DNA from: Larkinella insperata
GTDB lineage: Bacteria; Bacteroidota; Bacteroidia; Cytophagales; Spirosomataceae
Direction: 5' to 3'
Assembly: GCF_026248825.1 (NCBI RefSeq)
Contig: NZ_CP110973.1
Span: 1,922,001 to 1,986,000 of the forward strand
DNA length: 64,000 nucleotides
The notes beneath the pieces were generated by a model. The model was not told the DNA's origin. It did not search any database and saw only the letters and a program-made list of their open reading frames with translations. Positions 25,832 through 33,988 of this stretch are shown one piece after another; the stretch's first letter is position 1, and each line of letters opens with the position of its first letter. Position numbers and translations under genes: made by a program.

Positions 25832-27766
25832 TTAAACCGTCACAGTCCGTCCGGTATAAATCAGCTCCCGAACGGAATCGGCAATACCCTGTGGGTCAAA
25901 GCCACATTCCCGGTGAAGGTCAATCTGTTCGCCGTGCTCAATGATCGCATCCGGAATGCCCAGCCGCTTCACGCGGGCCATGTAACCGTGATCGGTCATG
26001 AATTCAATGACCGCGCTACCAAAGCCGCCCATCAAACAACCGTCCTCAACGGTCAGTACACTGTCATACCGCTGAAAAATTTCGTGCAGCATGGCCTCAT
26101 CGAGCGGCTTCACAAAGCGCATGTCGTAGTGAGCGGGCTGAATGTTTTCTTTTTCGAGCAGTTCGCAGGCTTTAACGGCATAGTTTCCGATGTGGCCAAT
26201 CGTTAGGATGGCAACTCCTTTTCCATCCCGGATTTTGCGTCCTTTACCCACTTCAATGGCTTCCAGTGGCGTTTTCCAGTTCGGCATCATGCCTTCCCCC
26301 CGCGGATACCGGATGGTAAAAGCCTGCTTTCCGTTCTGAATTGTATCCGACTGAGCCGTAAACATCATGTTGCGGAGTTCCTGCTCGTTCATCGGGCTGG
26401 CCACAATCATGTTCGGCACACAGCGCATAAAAGCCAGATCGTAAGCCCCGTGGTGCGTGGGTCCGTCGGCCCCGGCAAAACCGGCCCGGTCCAGGCAGAA
26501 AATAACCGGCAGCTCCTGGATGCAGACGTCGTGGATGACCTGATCATAAGCCCGCTGCATGAAAGTGGAGTAGATGTTGCAGAAAACCACCTGTCCCTGC
26601 GTTGCCATACCCGCCGAAAAAGTCACGGCATGTTGTTCGGCGATGCCCACGTCAAACGCACGATCCGGAATGGCCTTCATCATGATGTTCATCGACGAAC
26701 CCGACGGCATAGCCGGTGTGACGCCCACAATTTTTTCGTTTACCTCCGCCAGTTCAACCAGCGTATGGCCGAAAACATCCTGGTATTTGGGCGGTTGCGG
26801 AGTGGCGTATACTTTCTTTTTAATTTCTCCCGTTACCTTGTCAAACAGGCCCGGCGCGTGCCATTTGGTCTGGTCTTTTTCGGCGGGGCCGTATCCTTTG
26901 CCTTTTACCGTGAGGCAGTGCAGCAGTTTGGGGCCGGGAATATCTTTCAGGTCGTTCATGACACTGACCAGATGATCAATGTCGTGGCCGTCAATCGGGC
27001 CAAAATAACGCAGGTGCAGCGACTCAAACAGGTTACTTTGCTTCAGCAGCGACGCCTTCAGGCCCGTCTCAAGCTTTGAGACGATCTCCTGTGCACTCTT
27101 GCCGAAGTTGCTCATCTTGCCTAGCAAGTTCCAGACTTCGTCTTTTACCTTGTTGTAGGTCGGAGAGGTCGTAATATCCGTCAGGTACTCCCGCAGCGCG
27201 CCCACATTCGGGTCGATCGACATGCAGTTATCGTTCAGAATAATGAGCAGGTCGGCTTCGGTGGCTCCGGCGTGGTTCATGCCCTCAAACGCCAGGCCGG
27301 CCGTCATGGCTCCATCGCCGATCACGGCGATGTGATGCCGCTTCGGATTGTTCTGGAGCTGCGACGCAACTGCCATTCCGAGCGCTGCCGAAATCGACGT
27401 TGACGAGTGCCCGACGCCGAACGAATCGTAGGGACTTTCCTTGCGTTTTGGAAAGCCGGATAAGCCTTTGTAAAACCGGTTGGTATGAAATACATCCCGA
27501 CGCCCGGTCAGAATTTTATGGCCGTAAGCCTGGTGGCCCACATCCCAGATCAGTTGATCATCCGGTGTATTAAAAACATAGTGAAGGGCGACTGTCAATT
27601 CAACAACGCCCAAACTCGCTCCAAAATGACCGCCATAGACCGAGACGTTATCAATAATAAATTGCCGGAGTTCAGCGCAGACCTGCGGAAGTGCAGCTTG
27701 ATCCAGATTACGAAGGTCGTCAGGAGTGTCAATCTTGGCGAGTAGTGTGCCGGGGGTGATCAACAT
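25832..27766 (-). CDS. dxs: 1-deoxy-D-xylulose-5-phosphate synthase
   Basis: 644 residues. It joins pyruvate and glyceraldehyde 3-phosphate, the first step of the MEP isoprenoid pathway. The thiamine diphosphate motif starts GDGAMTAGLAFEG and ends NDNCMSIDPN. The transketolase central domain has the catalytic glutamate in DVGIAEQHAVTFSAGMA and the phosphate-binding DRAGFAGADGPTHHG. The C-terminal domain has VTVEDGCLMGGFGSAV. It supplies precursors for carotenoids such as those used by crtZ elsewhere in this window. TACTTTTG lies 88 bases upstream. Confidence 0.96.
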   Translation of the reverse strand: MLITPGTLLAKIDTPDDLRNLDQAALPQVCAELRQFIIDNVSVYGGHFGASLGVVELTVALHYVFNTPDDQLIWDVGHQAYGHKILTGRRDVFHTNRFYKGLSGFPKRKESPYDSFGVGHSSTSISAALGMAVASQLQNNPKRHHIAVIGDGAMTAGLAFEGMNHAGATEADLLIILNDNCMSIDPNVGALREYLTDITTSPTYNKVKDEVWNLLGKMSNFGKSAQEIVSKLETGLKASLLKQSNLFESLHLRYFGPIDGHDIDHLVSVMNDLKDIPGPKLLHCLTVKGKGYGPAEKDQTKWHAPGLFDKVTGEIKKKVYATPQPPKYQDVFGHTLVELAEVNEKIVGVTPAMPSGSSMNIMMKAIPDRAFDVGIAEQHAVTFSAGMATQGQVVFCNIYSTFMQRAYDQVIHDVCIQELPVIFCLDRAGFAGADGPTHHGAYDLAFMRCVPNMIVASPMNEQELRNMMFTAQSDTIQNGKQAFTIRYPRGEGMMPNWKTPLEAIEVGKGRKIRDGKGVAILTIGHIGNYAVKACELLEKENIQPAHYDMRFVKPLDEAMLHEIFQRYDSVLTVEDGCLMGGFGSAVIEFMTDHGYMARVKRLGIPDAIIEHGEQIDLHRECGFDPQGIADSVRELIYTGRTVTV

Positions 27767-27854
27767 AATATGTAGAATGGTGTAAATTGTTTTTCATAAA
27801 CTACGCGTGCTAACAAACTGTTTCACAACGAAGATGTATGAAAGAAATACCGCG

Positions 27855-27862
27855 CAAAAGTA
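27855..27862 (-). promoter_or_regulatory. -7 box candidate for dxs
   Basis: TACTTTTG on the minus strand is a full TAnnTTTG match; no clear -33 box at normal spacing. Predicted leader is about 80 bases. Confidence 0.4.
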
Positions 27863-27930
27863 CAAAAAAAACCAAACTTTTGCAGTTAAGATTCAGATTC
27901 AGCGGAAATGATTTGAACAGAACCCCAGAA

Positions 27931-27966
27931 GAAGAAAAAGCGCGCTGAAAAGATGTTTCAGCGCGC
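27931..27966 (-). terminator. Intrinsic terminator after the mutL-rhomboid operon
   Basis: An 11-bp perfect stem, GCGCGCTGAAA (27940-27950) with TTTCAGCGCGC (27956-27966) and a 5-base loop, followed on the minus strand by TTTTTCTTC. It lies 84 bases past the end of the last rhomboid gene. Confidence 0.85.
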
Positions 27967-28049
27967 TTTTTTAAAAGTTATCAAACAAAAACTGTTTTAT
28001 TCCGGGGAAACTTTTAAAAGTGCATGACGAGAAAAATACAATTCAGTAC

Positions 28050-28967
28050 TTATCCCCGCTGACTTGCCCGGAACAACTTCTGTTTTTCCTCCCGGGTCAG
28101 GCTTTCGTAACCGGAACGAGAGATTTTATCCAGAATGGCGTCGATTTCGTCCTGATCCGGCATGGCAACCCCCGAAGACGAAGATGAAGCCACGTACGAT
28201 CCGGTGCTCACGCTGGTACTCCGCTGGCGGTACGAAACTTTAACCGGTGGTTTTTTCCGGAACAGGCTCTGCCAGCCGTCCATAATCCAGTAGATCGGTT
28301 GGCCCAGATCCGTACCGTTCTGAAGCATTTTGATAAACAGAAAGCCAACCAGAGCGCCCCCCAGGTGGGAAAGCTCGCCCCCGGCATTGGGACCGATTGA
28401 GCGGGCCAATGACAGTACAATGTAAAAGAACGCTATGTATTTGATCCGCACGGGTCCAAAAAACAGCAAATGAAACGTATAATTCGGCAGCAGCGTAGAA
28501 GCCCCAACCGCCACTGCGAAAGCAGCCGCCGAAGCGCCCAGCATTTCTGCACTGGCTACCTGCCCGTGAAAATACGGCAGCAGGTTATAAATCGCAATGT
28601 AGGCTAAGCCACCCGTAATACCGCCCAGCATGTACAGCGCCACAAGCCGCCGGTTGCCCAGATACTCGTCGACCAGTCGCCCGAACCAGTACAGAAACAG
28701 CATGTTGAACAGAATATGAAATACGTCTTCGTGCGTAAAGAAGTACGTAATTAACGTCCACGGCTTTGTAATAAAAGCACCAAGTGACGCCGGTATCCGC
28801 AGTTGGGTAATTACAGCTTCATACACTCCTGGAATAACTGCCAGCATCACAACGACTTTCAGAATCAGAAGCAGCAGAAAAACAATGGTATTAATCAGAA
28901 TCAACTGCACCAACGTATTGTTGGGCTTGTTGAATTCATTCCGGAAGTCATCTAACAGTCCACTCAT
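28050..28967 (-). CDS. Rhomboid family intramembrane serine protease (copy 1)
   Basis: 305 residues. Six or seven membrane helices; catalytic Ser146 in MLGASAAAF and catalytic His201 in SHLGGALVGF, the usual Ser-His dyad. The oxyanion-side motif is FHILFNMLFLYWFG. After the membrane domain comes a cytoplasmic tail (about 235-305) rich in Ser and Lys, ending in EIDAILDKISRSGYESLTRE and EKQKLFRASQ, a short helical motif often seen at the end of Bacteroidota rhomboids. Three bases separate it from the second rhomboid gene, so the two are co-transcribed with mutL. Substrates unknown. Confidence 0.88.
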   Translation of the reverse strand: MSGLLDDFRNEFNKPNNTLVQLILINTIVFLLLLILKVVVMLAVIPGVYEAVITQLRIPASLGAFITKPWTLITYFFTHEDVFHILFNMLFLYWFGRLVDEYLGNRRLVALYMLGGITGGLAYIAIYNLLPYFHGQVASAEMLGASAAAFAVAVGASTLLPNYTFHLLFFGPVRIKYIAFFYIVLSLARSIGPNAGGELSHLGGALVGFLFIKMLQNGTDLGQPIYWIMDGWQSLFRKKPPVKVSYRQRSTSVSTGSYVASSSSSGVAMPDQDEIDAILDKISRSGYESLTREEKQKLFRASQRG

Positions 28968-28970
28968 TAC

Positions 28971-29747
28971 TCAATAAAAATTATTTCGTTGCTTCCCCCA
29001 ATATTTTACCAATATAAATGCAAAGAGCATACCGCCAATATGGGCGAAATGCGCTACATTGTCGGACTGTGCCCGATGAATGCCGGAATATAATTCATAC
29101 GCGCCGTAAAACGTCACCAAGTACTTGGCCTTGATGGGTATTGGCGGAAATAATAGGAAAAGTTCGGTATTTGGAAATAATAATCCAAATGCCATCAAAA
29201 TTCCAAAGATTGCTCCTGAAGCTCCGACCATGGGAACGGCCAATTGCCGCTCGTAATAGGCATTGACCAGCTGGATGGCTCCCCGTATATACGCAGGATC
29301 CGACGGGCTTTCTTCATATACCTTCAAAAAGTTATCAAACTGCGATACTAACCCGTGATCGGACAGAAAAAACTCCAGTGATTCCGGAGATGGGTTACTT
29401 TGAAAGGCAACCACTGCATCTCGTAACTGGCTGGCTTCAAAATAGTTTATACCGGAGAATAATAATCCGGCTCCAACACCGGTTACTAAATAAAAAATCG
29501 TAAACCGCTTGTTTCCCCAAACCCGTTCAAGCATTGGGCCAAAGAAAAACAAGCCCAGCATGTTGCTGAAAATATGCGCAAAACCCGCATGCAAAAACAT
29601 GTGGGTCAGTAACTGATGGGGCGCAAAGGCCGGTGAAAGAAACGAATACAACCCAAATCTACCGATTAGATCGATTCCGGAAGCTGTTATAAGATATAGA
29701 CCAATGTTGAGTAGCAGGATCGTCCTGACAACCGGCGTAAGCATCAT
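28971..29747 (-). CDS. Rhomboid family intramembrane serine protease (copy 2)
   Basis: 258 residues. The catalytic serine is Ser177 in PMVGASGAIFG and the histidine His236 in HFAHIGGMLF, with HAGFAHIFSNMLGLFFFG earlier. Between the early helices and the catalytic-serine helix it carries an extra hydrophilic stretch of about 60 residues (about 103-168, rich in D, E and S), which copy 1 lacks; this may form a lid or substrate-binding loop outside the membrane. It sits 33 bases after mutL and three bases before copy 1. The pair are diverged paralogues, not a recent duplication. Confidence 0.88.
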   Translation of the reverse strand: MMLTPVVRTILLLNIGLYLITASGIDLIGRFGLYSFLSPAFAPHQLLTHMFLHAGFAHIFSNMLGLFFFGPMLERVWGNKRFTIFYLVTGVGAGLLFSGINYFEASQLRDAVVAFQSNPSPESLEFFLSDHGLVSQFDNFLKVYEESPSDPAYIRGAIQLVNAYYERQLAVPMVGASGAIFGILMAFGLLFPNTELFLLFPPIPIKAKYLVTFYGAYELYSGIHRAQSDNVAHFAHIGGMLFAFILVKYWGKQRNNFY

Positions 29748-29780
29748 AAAGTTGTAACGTTTTCTTCCATAAAAACCATA

Positions 29781-31724
29781 TTAGGACCGAAATAATCCCG
29801 CTAATTTATCCAACGTCAAGACTGTCGTGATCGGTTCACCGCTGGGCGTATAAGATGGATTTGATGATGCCATCAACTGTTCGACCAGCGCCCGCTGCTC
29901 CGTCTCGGCCAGTTGCTTCTGGTGCCGTGATGCCGATCGCCGGGCTAATGAACGGGCCAGTATTTCGGCACGCTCCAGCCGGAGCCTTCCGGTATCTTCG
30001 CGGAGCTGCGCCAGCAGATTCGCAAAAAGCTCTTCTTCGTTCTCCCCAACCGAGAGCGCCGGTACACCCCGGATCAGGAACGCATTCTGCCCAATTTCGT
30101 CAAACTGAAAGCCCAGGCTCGTTAAGTCTTCGCGGAGTTCGAGCGCTAAATTATAATCAACAGGCATTACCGACACGGTTTTCGGAAACAACAATTGCTG
30201 CGAAACACCGTTGCGCTTGGTCAAAGCAGTCTGATACTGATCAAACAGAACCCGCTCGTAGGCTTTGCGCTGATCGACCAACAGAAGGCCTTCAGCAATA
30301 GCTAGCAGTAAATAACGGTTGTGTATCTGAAAAACGGACCCAATCTCTTCCAGAGCAACTAGCGGAGATTTTATTTTGTTTACCCGACTTTCCACCGTTA
30401 CCTGCTCTGGCTCGGCTGGTTGCTCCACAGGTGCCGGTTTTTCGAATAAATCGGCCGGTTCGGGGGGGGCTGTTTCCTGCGGATTTACGCCTTCAAACAA
30501 GGCCTGCCAGTTGGCGGCCGACTTCCGGGGGAAATCCAAACCACCGGCTGGCTTCTTCTCCGATGCTTCCGTTGACCAGGCCGGGCTCATGGGCCGTAGC
30601 GACGAACGGCCTGGAGCTTCCGACTTTACGCTTTCCACAGTTCCTTCTGACGCACGACGGGGGGGCGGGGTCACCGGCAGAAAATTAACGTTCGAATCAA
30701 AGTCGAGCGAAGGGGTCAGATTATAAACTCCGACGGCTTTCCGGACGGCGGCCATTACGATGGCATACACCGAACGCTCGTCGTCAAACTTGATTTCTGT
30801 TTTGGTAGGGTGAATATTGATATCAATGTGTGACGGGTCAATGTCGATGAACAGCACGTAAAAGGGGTGGCTGCCATCCTGAATCATTCCTTCGTAAGCT
30901 CCGACCACGGCGTGGTGCAGGTAGTTGTGCTTAACAAACCGGGAGTTGACAAAGAAAAACTGTTCGCCCCGCGTCTTACGGGCGAATTCGGGCTTGCCGA
31001 TGTAGCCCCGCACGTTTACATAGGGGGTTTCCTCCTCACAGTACGCCAGTTGCTCACGGTATTGTTTTCCGAATAGATCCACAATTCGCCGACTCAGCTT
31101 CCCAGCCTGCAGGTTGTAGATTTCCGAATCGTTATGGTACAGCGAGAAGCCTACTTCCGGATGCGCCAGGGCAATACGCTGGAATTCGTCCAGAATATGC
31201 CGCATTTCGACCGAATTCGTTTTCAAAAAATTACGCCGGGCCGGTACGTTGAAAAACAAATTTTTTACCAGTATATTCGTTCCTGGCAAGCACGAAACGG
31301 ATTCCTGAGTTTTGATTTCCGAGCCTTCGATGCGAATTAACGTGCCTAGTTCGTCGGCCGTGCGTGATGCGTCGGACCGGCGCGTGCGAAGTTCAACCTG
31401 AGCCACGGCCGCAATTGATGCCAGGGCTTCCCCCCGGAATCCCATCGTTCGAATGCGGAACAGATCATCCGACGAACGGATTTTGGAGGTCGCGTGCCGT
31501 TCAAAACTCATTCGGGCATCCGTTTCGGACATACCATTGCCATCGTCAATAATCTGGATCAGCGTTTTACCCGCTTCCCGAATAATGACCTGAATAGTTT
31601 TTGCTTGAGCATCAACTGAGTTTTCCAGCAATTCTTTGACCACCGATGCCGGCCGTTGCACCACCTCCCCTGCCGCAATCTGGTTGGCAATCGAATCCGG
31701 TAACAGTTGAATAATATTCAACAT
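29781..31724 (-). CDS. mutL: DNA mismatch repair protein MutL
   Basis: 647 residues. The GHKL ATPase domain is intact: IAAGEVVQRPASVVKELLEN, DDGNGM, FRGEALASI and the conserved DIDPSHIDINIHPTKTEIKF. A poorly conserved proline-rich linker (about 340-450) leads to the dimerisation domain. The endonuclease motif DQHA(x)2E(x)4E of MutH-less bacteria is degenerate here: DQRKAYERVLFD near residue 480. The CPHGRP-type metal motif near the end is replaced by YTPSGEP. The protein may therefore lack nicking activity. It heads an operon with two rhomboids. Confidence 0.93.
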   Translation of the reverse strand: MLNIIQLLPDSIANQIAAGEVVQRPASVVKELLENSVDAQAKTIQVIIREAGKTLIQIIDDGNGMSETDARMSFERHATSKIRSSDDLFRIRTMGFRGEALASIAAVAQVELRTRRSDASRTADELGTLIRIEGSEIKTQESVSCLPGTNILVKNLFFNVPARRNFLKTNSVEMRHILDEFQRIALAHPEVGFSLYHNDSEIYNLQAGKLSRRIVDLFGKQYREQLAYCEEETPYVNVRGYIGKPEFARKTRGEQFFFVNSRFVKHNYLHHAVVGAYEGMIQDGSHPFYVLFIDIDPSHIDINIHPTKTEIKFDDERSVYAIVMAAVRKAVGVYNLTPSLDFDSNVNFLPVTPPPRRASEGTVESVKSEAPGRSSLRPMSPAWSTEASEKKPAGGLDFPRKSAANWQALFEGVNPQETAPPEPADLFEKPAPVEQPAEPEQVTVESRVNKIKSPLVALEEIGSVFQIHNRYLLLAIAEGLLLVDQRKAYERVLFDQYQTALTKRNGVSQQLLFPKTVSVMPVDYNLALELREDLTSLGFQFDEIGQNAFLIRGVPALSVGENEEELFANLLAQLREDTGRLRLERAEILARSLARRSASRHQKQLAETEQRALVEQLMASSNPSYTPSGEPITTVLTLDKLAGLFRS

Positions 31725-31842
31725 TTTGTATTAATCTAATAATCTGAATTCTCAATAGAAGAACAAATTACTATTTTTCTACGACATAAGAAAAAGCATT
31801 TAGTGGACCGATGCTCATTTTAGCAATCTTTTTCTCTAAATC

Positions 31843-31874
31843 TTTGTTATAGAAATAATTCAAGACTAACTTTG
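31843..31874 (+). promoter_or_regulatory. Consensus promoter upstream of the small membrane protein gene
   Basis: TTTG (31843-31846), exactly 20 bases, then TAACTTTG (31867-31874): a full match to both Bacteroidota boxes at ideal spacing. The start would fall near 31881, about 100 bases before the ATG at 31983. Confidence 0.65.
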
Positions 31875-31982
31875 AATATAAGGGGATATATACGCTGATT
31901 TAGGCTATCAAAATGCCGGATGTAATTAGCTGTATTTCCAAAACTTTTGTTAAAAGCGGCACACTTTTATCCTAACACTGAG

Positions 31983-32141
31983 ATGAAGAAGGTCAAATGG
32001 AACATGATTTTGCACTGGGTAGTTTTCTTTCCAATTATCCTGCCACTGTGCATGCTATTTGGGGCCGTACAGGGAGCACTCCAAATGGCAGAACGTGTTA
32101 TTAATCAGTTTTTATCCGACGTTGCCCCTTCGGTTAAATAA
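31983..32141 (+). CDS. Small membrane protein, function unknown (52 residues)
   Basis: I start at the ATG at 31983 (MKKVKWNMILHWVVFFPIIL); the frame is open 12 codons further. One long hydrophobic helix (about 8-30) lies between a basic N-terminus and an amphipathic C-terminal half (QGALQMAERVINQFLSDV). A full-consensus promoter lies about 100 bases upstream on the same strand, which makes it more believable than its size alone would. No homologue is recognised. It is divergent from mutL and convergent with the pseudouridine synthase gene. Confidence 0.6.
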   Translation: MKKVKWNMILHWVVFFPIILPLCMLFGAVQGALQMAERVINQFLSDVAPSVK

Positions 32142-32225
32142 CTTGGCTAAAATTGGGCTTTTCACGTTGACGACCCTCTTCCATCGTCCCAGTTTCTGCG
32201 CGTCTTTACTGATTTCCTAAGGAAC

Positions 32226-32254
32226 AGCCGATGACCCATTGTGCATCACCGGCT
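32226..32254. repeat. Inverted repeat just after the pseudouridine synthase gene
   Basis: AGCCGATGA (32226-32234) pairs with TCACCGGCT (32246-32254), with one G-T type mismatch. It starts four bases after the minus-strand stop codon. No T run; a weak terminator at best. Confidence 0.4.
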
Positions 32255-32258
32255 TCGT

Positions 32259-32984
32259 TCAGTAAATGAAATCTAGATTTTTGTCTTTGTAATCTTCCGG
32301 GTCAAGCGTCAGGAATTCCTCCCAGAACGAATTGTTGGGTACGCCGGCCTTACAGATTACGGGCTCTTTTTTAACGGGATGAATAAAATAGAGTCGCCGG
32401 GCGTGCAAATTGATGCTACTGTCCTGATTAGGCCGCGGAAAACCGTATTTGATATCCCCTCGGATTGGGCATCCCATGCTCGCCAGTTGCACCCGGATTT
32501 GATGGGGACGGCCCGTAATCGGATTTACTTCCAGCAGATAATGATCGTTCACCTTCCCCAGCAGCCGGTACGTCAACTCCGCTTTCTGCGATCCGGGAAC
32601 CTCGTAATCGTACGCTTTCACGGTATTCGTTGCTTCATCCTTGAGCAGGAAATGCGTCAATCGTCCTTTTTCCTCCCGCGGTTTACGCCCAACCACAGCC
32701 CAGTACGTTTTCTGAACCTGCCGCTTCCGGAAAACTTCGTTCATCCGCTCCAGCGCCTTTGAGGTTCGGGCAAATACCACTAACCCGCTGACGGGCCGGT
32801 CCAGCCGATGCACCGTGCCCAGAAACACGTCTCCGGGTTTATCGTATTTCTTCTTGATGTAATTCTTAACCAGCTCCAACAGGGGGACGTCCCCGGTTTT
32901 ATCGCCCTGCACCAGCACACCCGGTTCCTTGTTGACAACAATCAGGTGGTTATCTTCGTAAACAACAACATATTTCTGTTTCAT
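32259..32984 (-). CDS. RluA family pseudouridine synthase
   Basis: 241 residues, shorter than RluD because the N-terminal S4 domain is absent. The catalytic aspartate lies in GTVHRLDRPVSGLVVFARTS. Other family motifs are VVNKEPGVLVQGDK, TYRLLGK---HYLLEV and GRPHQIRVQLASMGCPI. It isomerises uridine in rRNA or tRNA; which position cannot be told. It follows panB by 59 bases on the same strand and may belong to the same transcript. Confidence 0.9.
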   Translation of the reverse strand: MKQKYVVVYEDNHLIVVNKEPGVLVQGDKTGDVPLLELVKNYIKKKYDKPGDVFLGTVHRLDRPVSGLVVFARTSKALERMNEVFRKRQVQKTYWAVVGRKPREEKGRLTHFLLKDEATNTVKAYDYEVPGSQKAELTYRLLGKVNDHYLLEVNPITGRPHQIRVQLASMGCPIRGDIKYGFPRPNQDSSINLHARRLYFIHPVKKEPVICKAGVPNNSFWEEFLTLDPEDYKDKNLDFIY

Positions 32985-33043
32985 GGTAATCGAACGGTTT
33001 TTGCCCGCTTCCAGCCCTGCAGTCTGGTCAGAATGCCGTTTGG

Positions 33044-33862
33044 CTAGTAAGCTTCCTCTTTGCTCGGAAATTCGCGCTCCTTCACATCATCAACATACTG
33101 ACCGATGGCTCCGGTAATAACGCCGTGCAGATCGGCATAACGGCGCAGGAAGCGCGGTTTAAATTCTTTGTTAATGCCCAGCAGGTCATGCAGCACCAGA
33201 ATCTGTCCATCAGCATCCGGACCCGCCCCAATCCCGACAGTGGGAATGGTCAGACTTTCGGATACCTGTTTGGTCAATGCAGCCGGGATTTTTTCCAAAA
33301 CCACCGAAAAACAGCCGATCTCTTCGAGCATTTTGGCGTCTTCCAGTAGCTTCTGTGCCTCGGTTTCCTCCTTTGCCCGAACGGCGTACCCACCGAATTT
33401 GTAAATCGATTGGGGCGTTAAACCGAGGTGGCCCATCACGGGAACGCCCGCGCTTAACACGCGAATGATTGATTCTTTCACTTCCAATCCGCCTTCCATC
33501 TTCACAGCGTGTGCGCCCGATTCTTTCATGATCCGAATGGCCGACCGCAGGGCTTCCGAAGAATTTCCCTGGTAGGAACCAAAAGGCAGGTCGACGACCA
33601 CCAGCGCCCTTCTTACGGCCCGAACAACCGAGGCTGCGTGGTAAATCATCTGATCGAGCGTAATGGGCAGGGTTGTCTCGTGACCCGCCATCACGTTGGA
33701 GGCCGAGTCGCCCACCAGAATTAATTCCACACCGGCGGCATCAACCAGACGGGCCATCGAATAATCGTAGGCGGTTAGTGCCGAAATTTTCTCGCCCTTG
33801 GTTTTCAGTTCCTGAATAACGCGGGTAGTGATCCGTTTAATATCGGGGTTGTGAACAGACAT
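33044..33862 (-). CDS. panB: 3-methyl-2-oxobutanoate hydroxymethyltransferase
   Basis: 272 residues from the ATG at 33862; the longer frame from a TTG at 33886 is less likely. The enzyme adds a hydroxymethyl group to 2-oxoisovalerate on the way to pantothenate and coenzyme A. Motifs: ISALTAYDYSMARLVD, ILVGDSASNVMAGHETT (metal-binding Asp), VKMEGG and PVMGHLGLTPQ, and the glutamate in VVLEKIP. The end carries VKEREFPSKEEAY. It lies 126 bases after the EnvC-like gene. Confidence 0.95.
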   Translation of the reverse strand: MSVHNPDIKRITTRVIQELKTKGEKISALTAYDYSMARLVDAAGVELILVGDSASNVMAGHETTLPITLDQMIYHAASVVRAVRRALVVVDLPFGSYQGNSSEALRSAIRIMKESGAHAVKMEGGLEVKESIIRVLSAGVPVMGHLGLTPQSIYKFGGYAVRAKEETEAQKLLEDAKMLEEIGCFSVVLEKIPAALTKQVSESLTIPTVGIGAGPDADGQILVLHDLLGINKEFKPRFLRRYADLHGVITGAIGQYVDDVKEREFPSKEEAY

Positions 33863-33988
33863 TCTCTTGAGTAAACCGTTTAGCAATCGTGAGCAGAATT
33901 GGCAGGCAATCTACGGCGATCTTGTAAGCTATAAAACCCGGATAGGAGCAAAATGATTCTGAAAACCGGTATTTACTCGTTATTGAAA

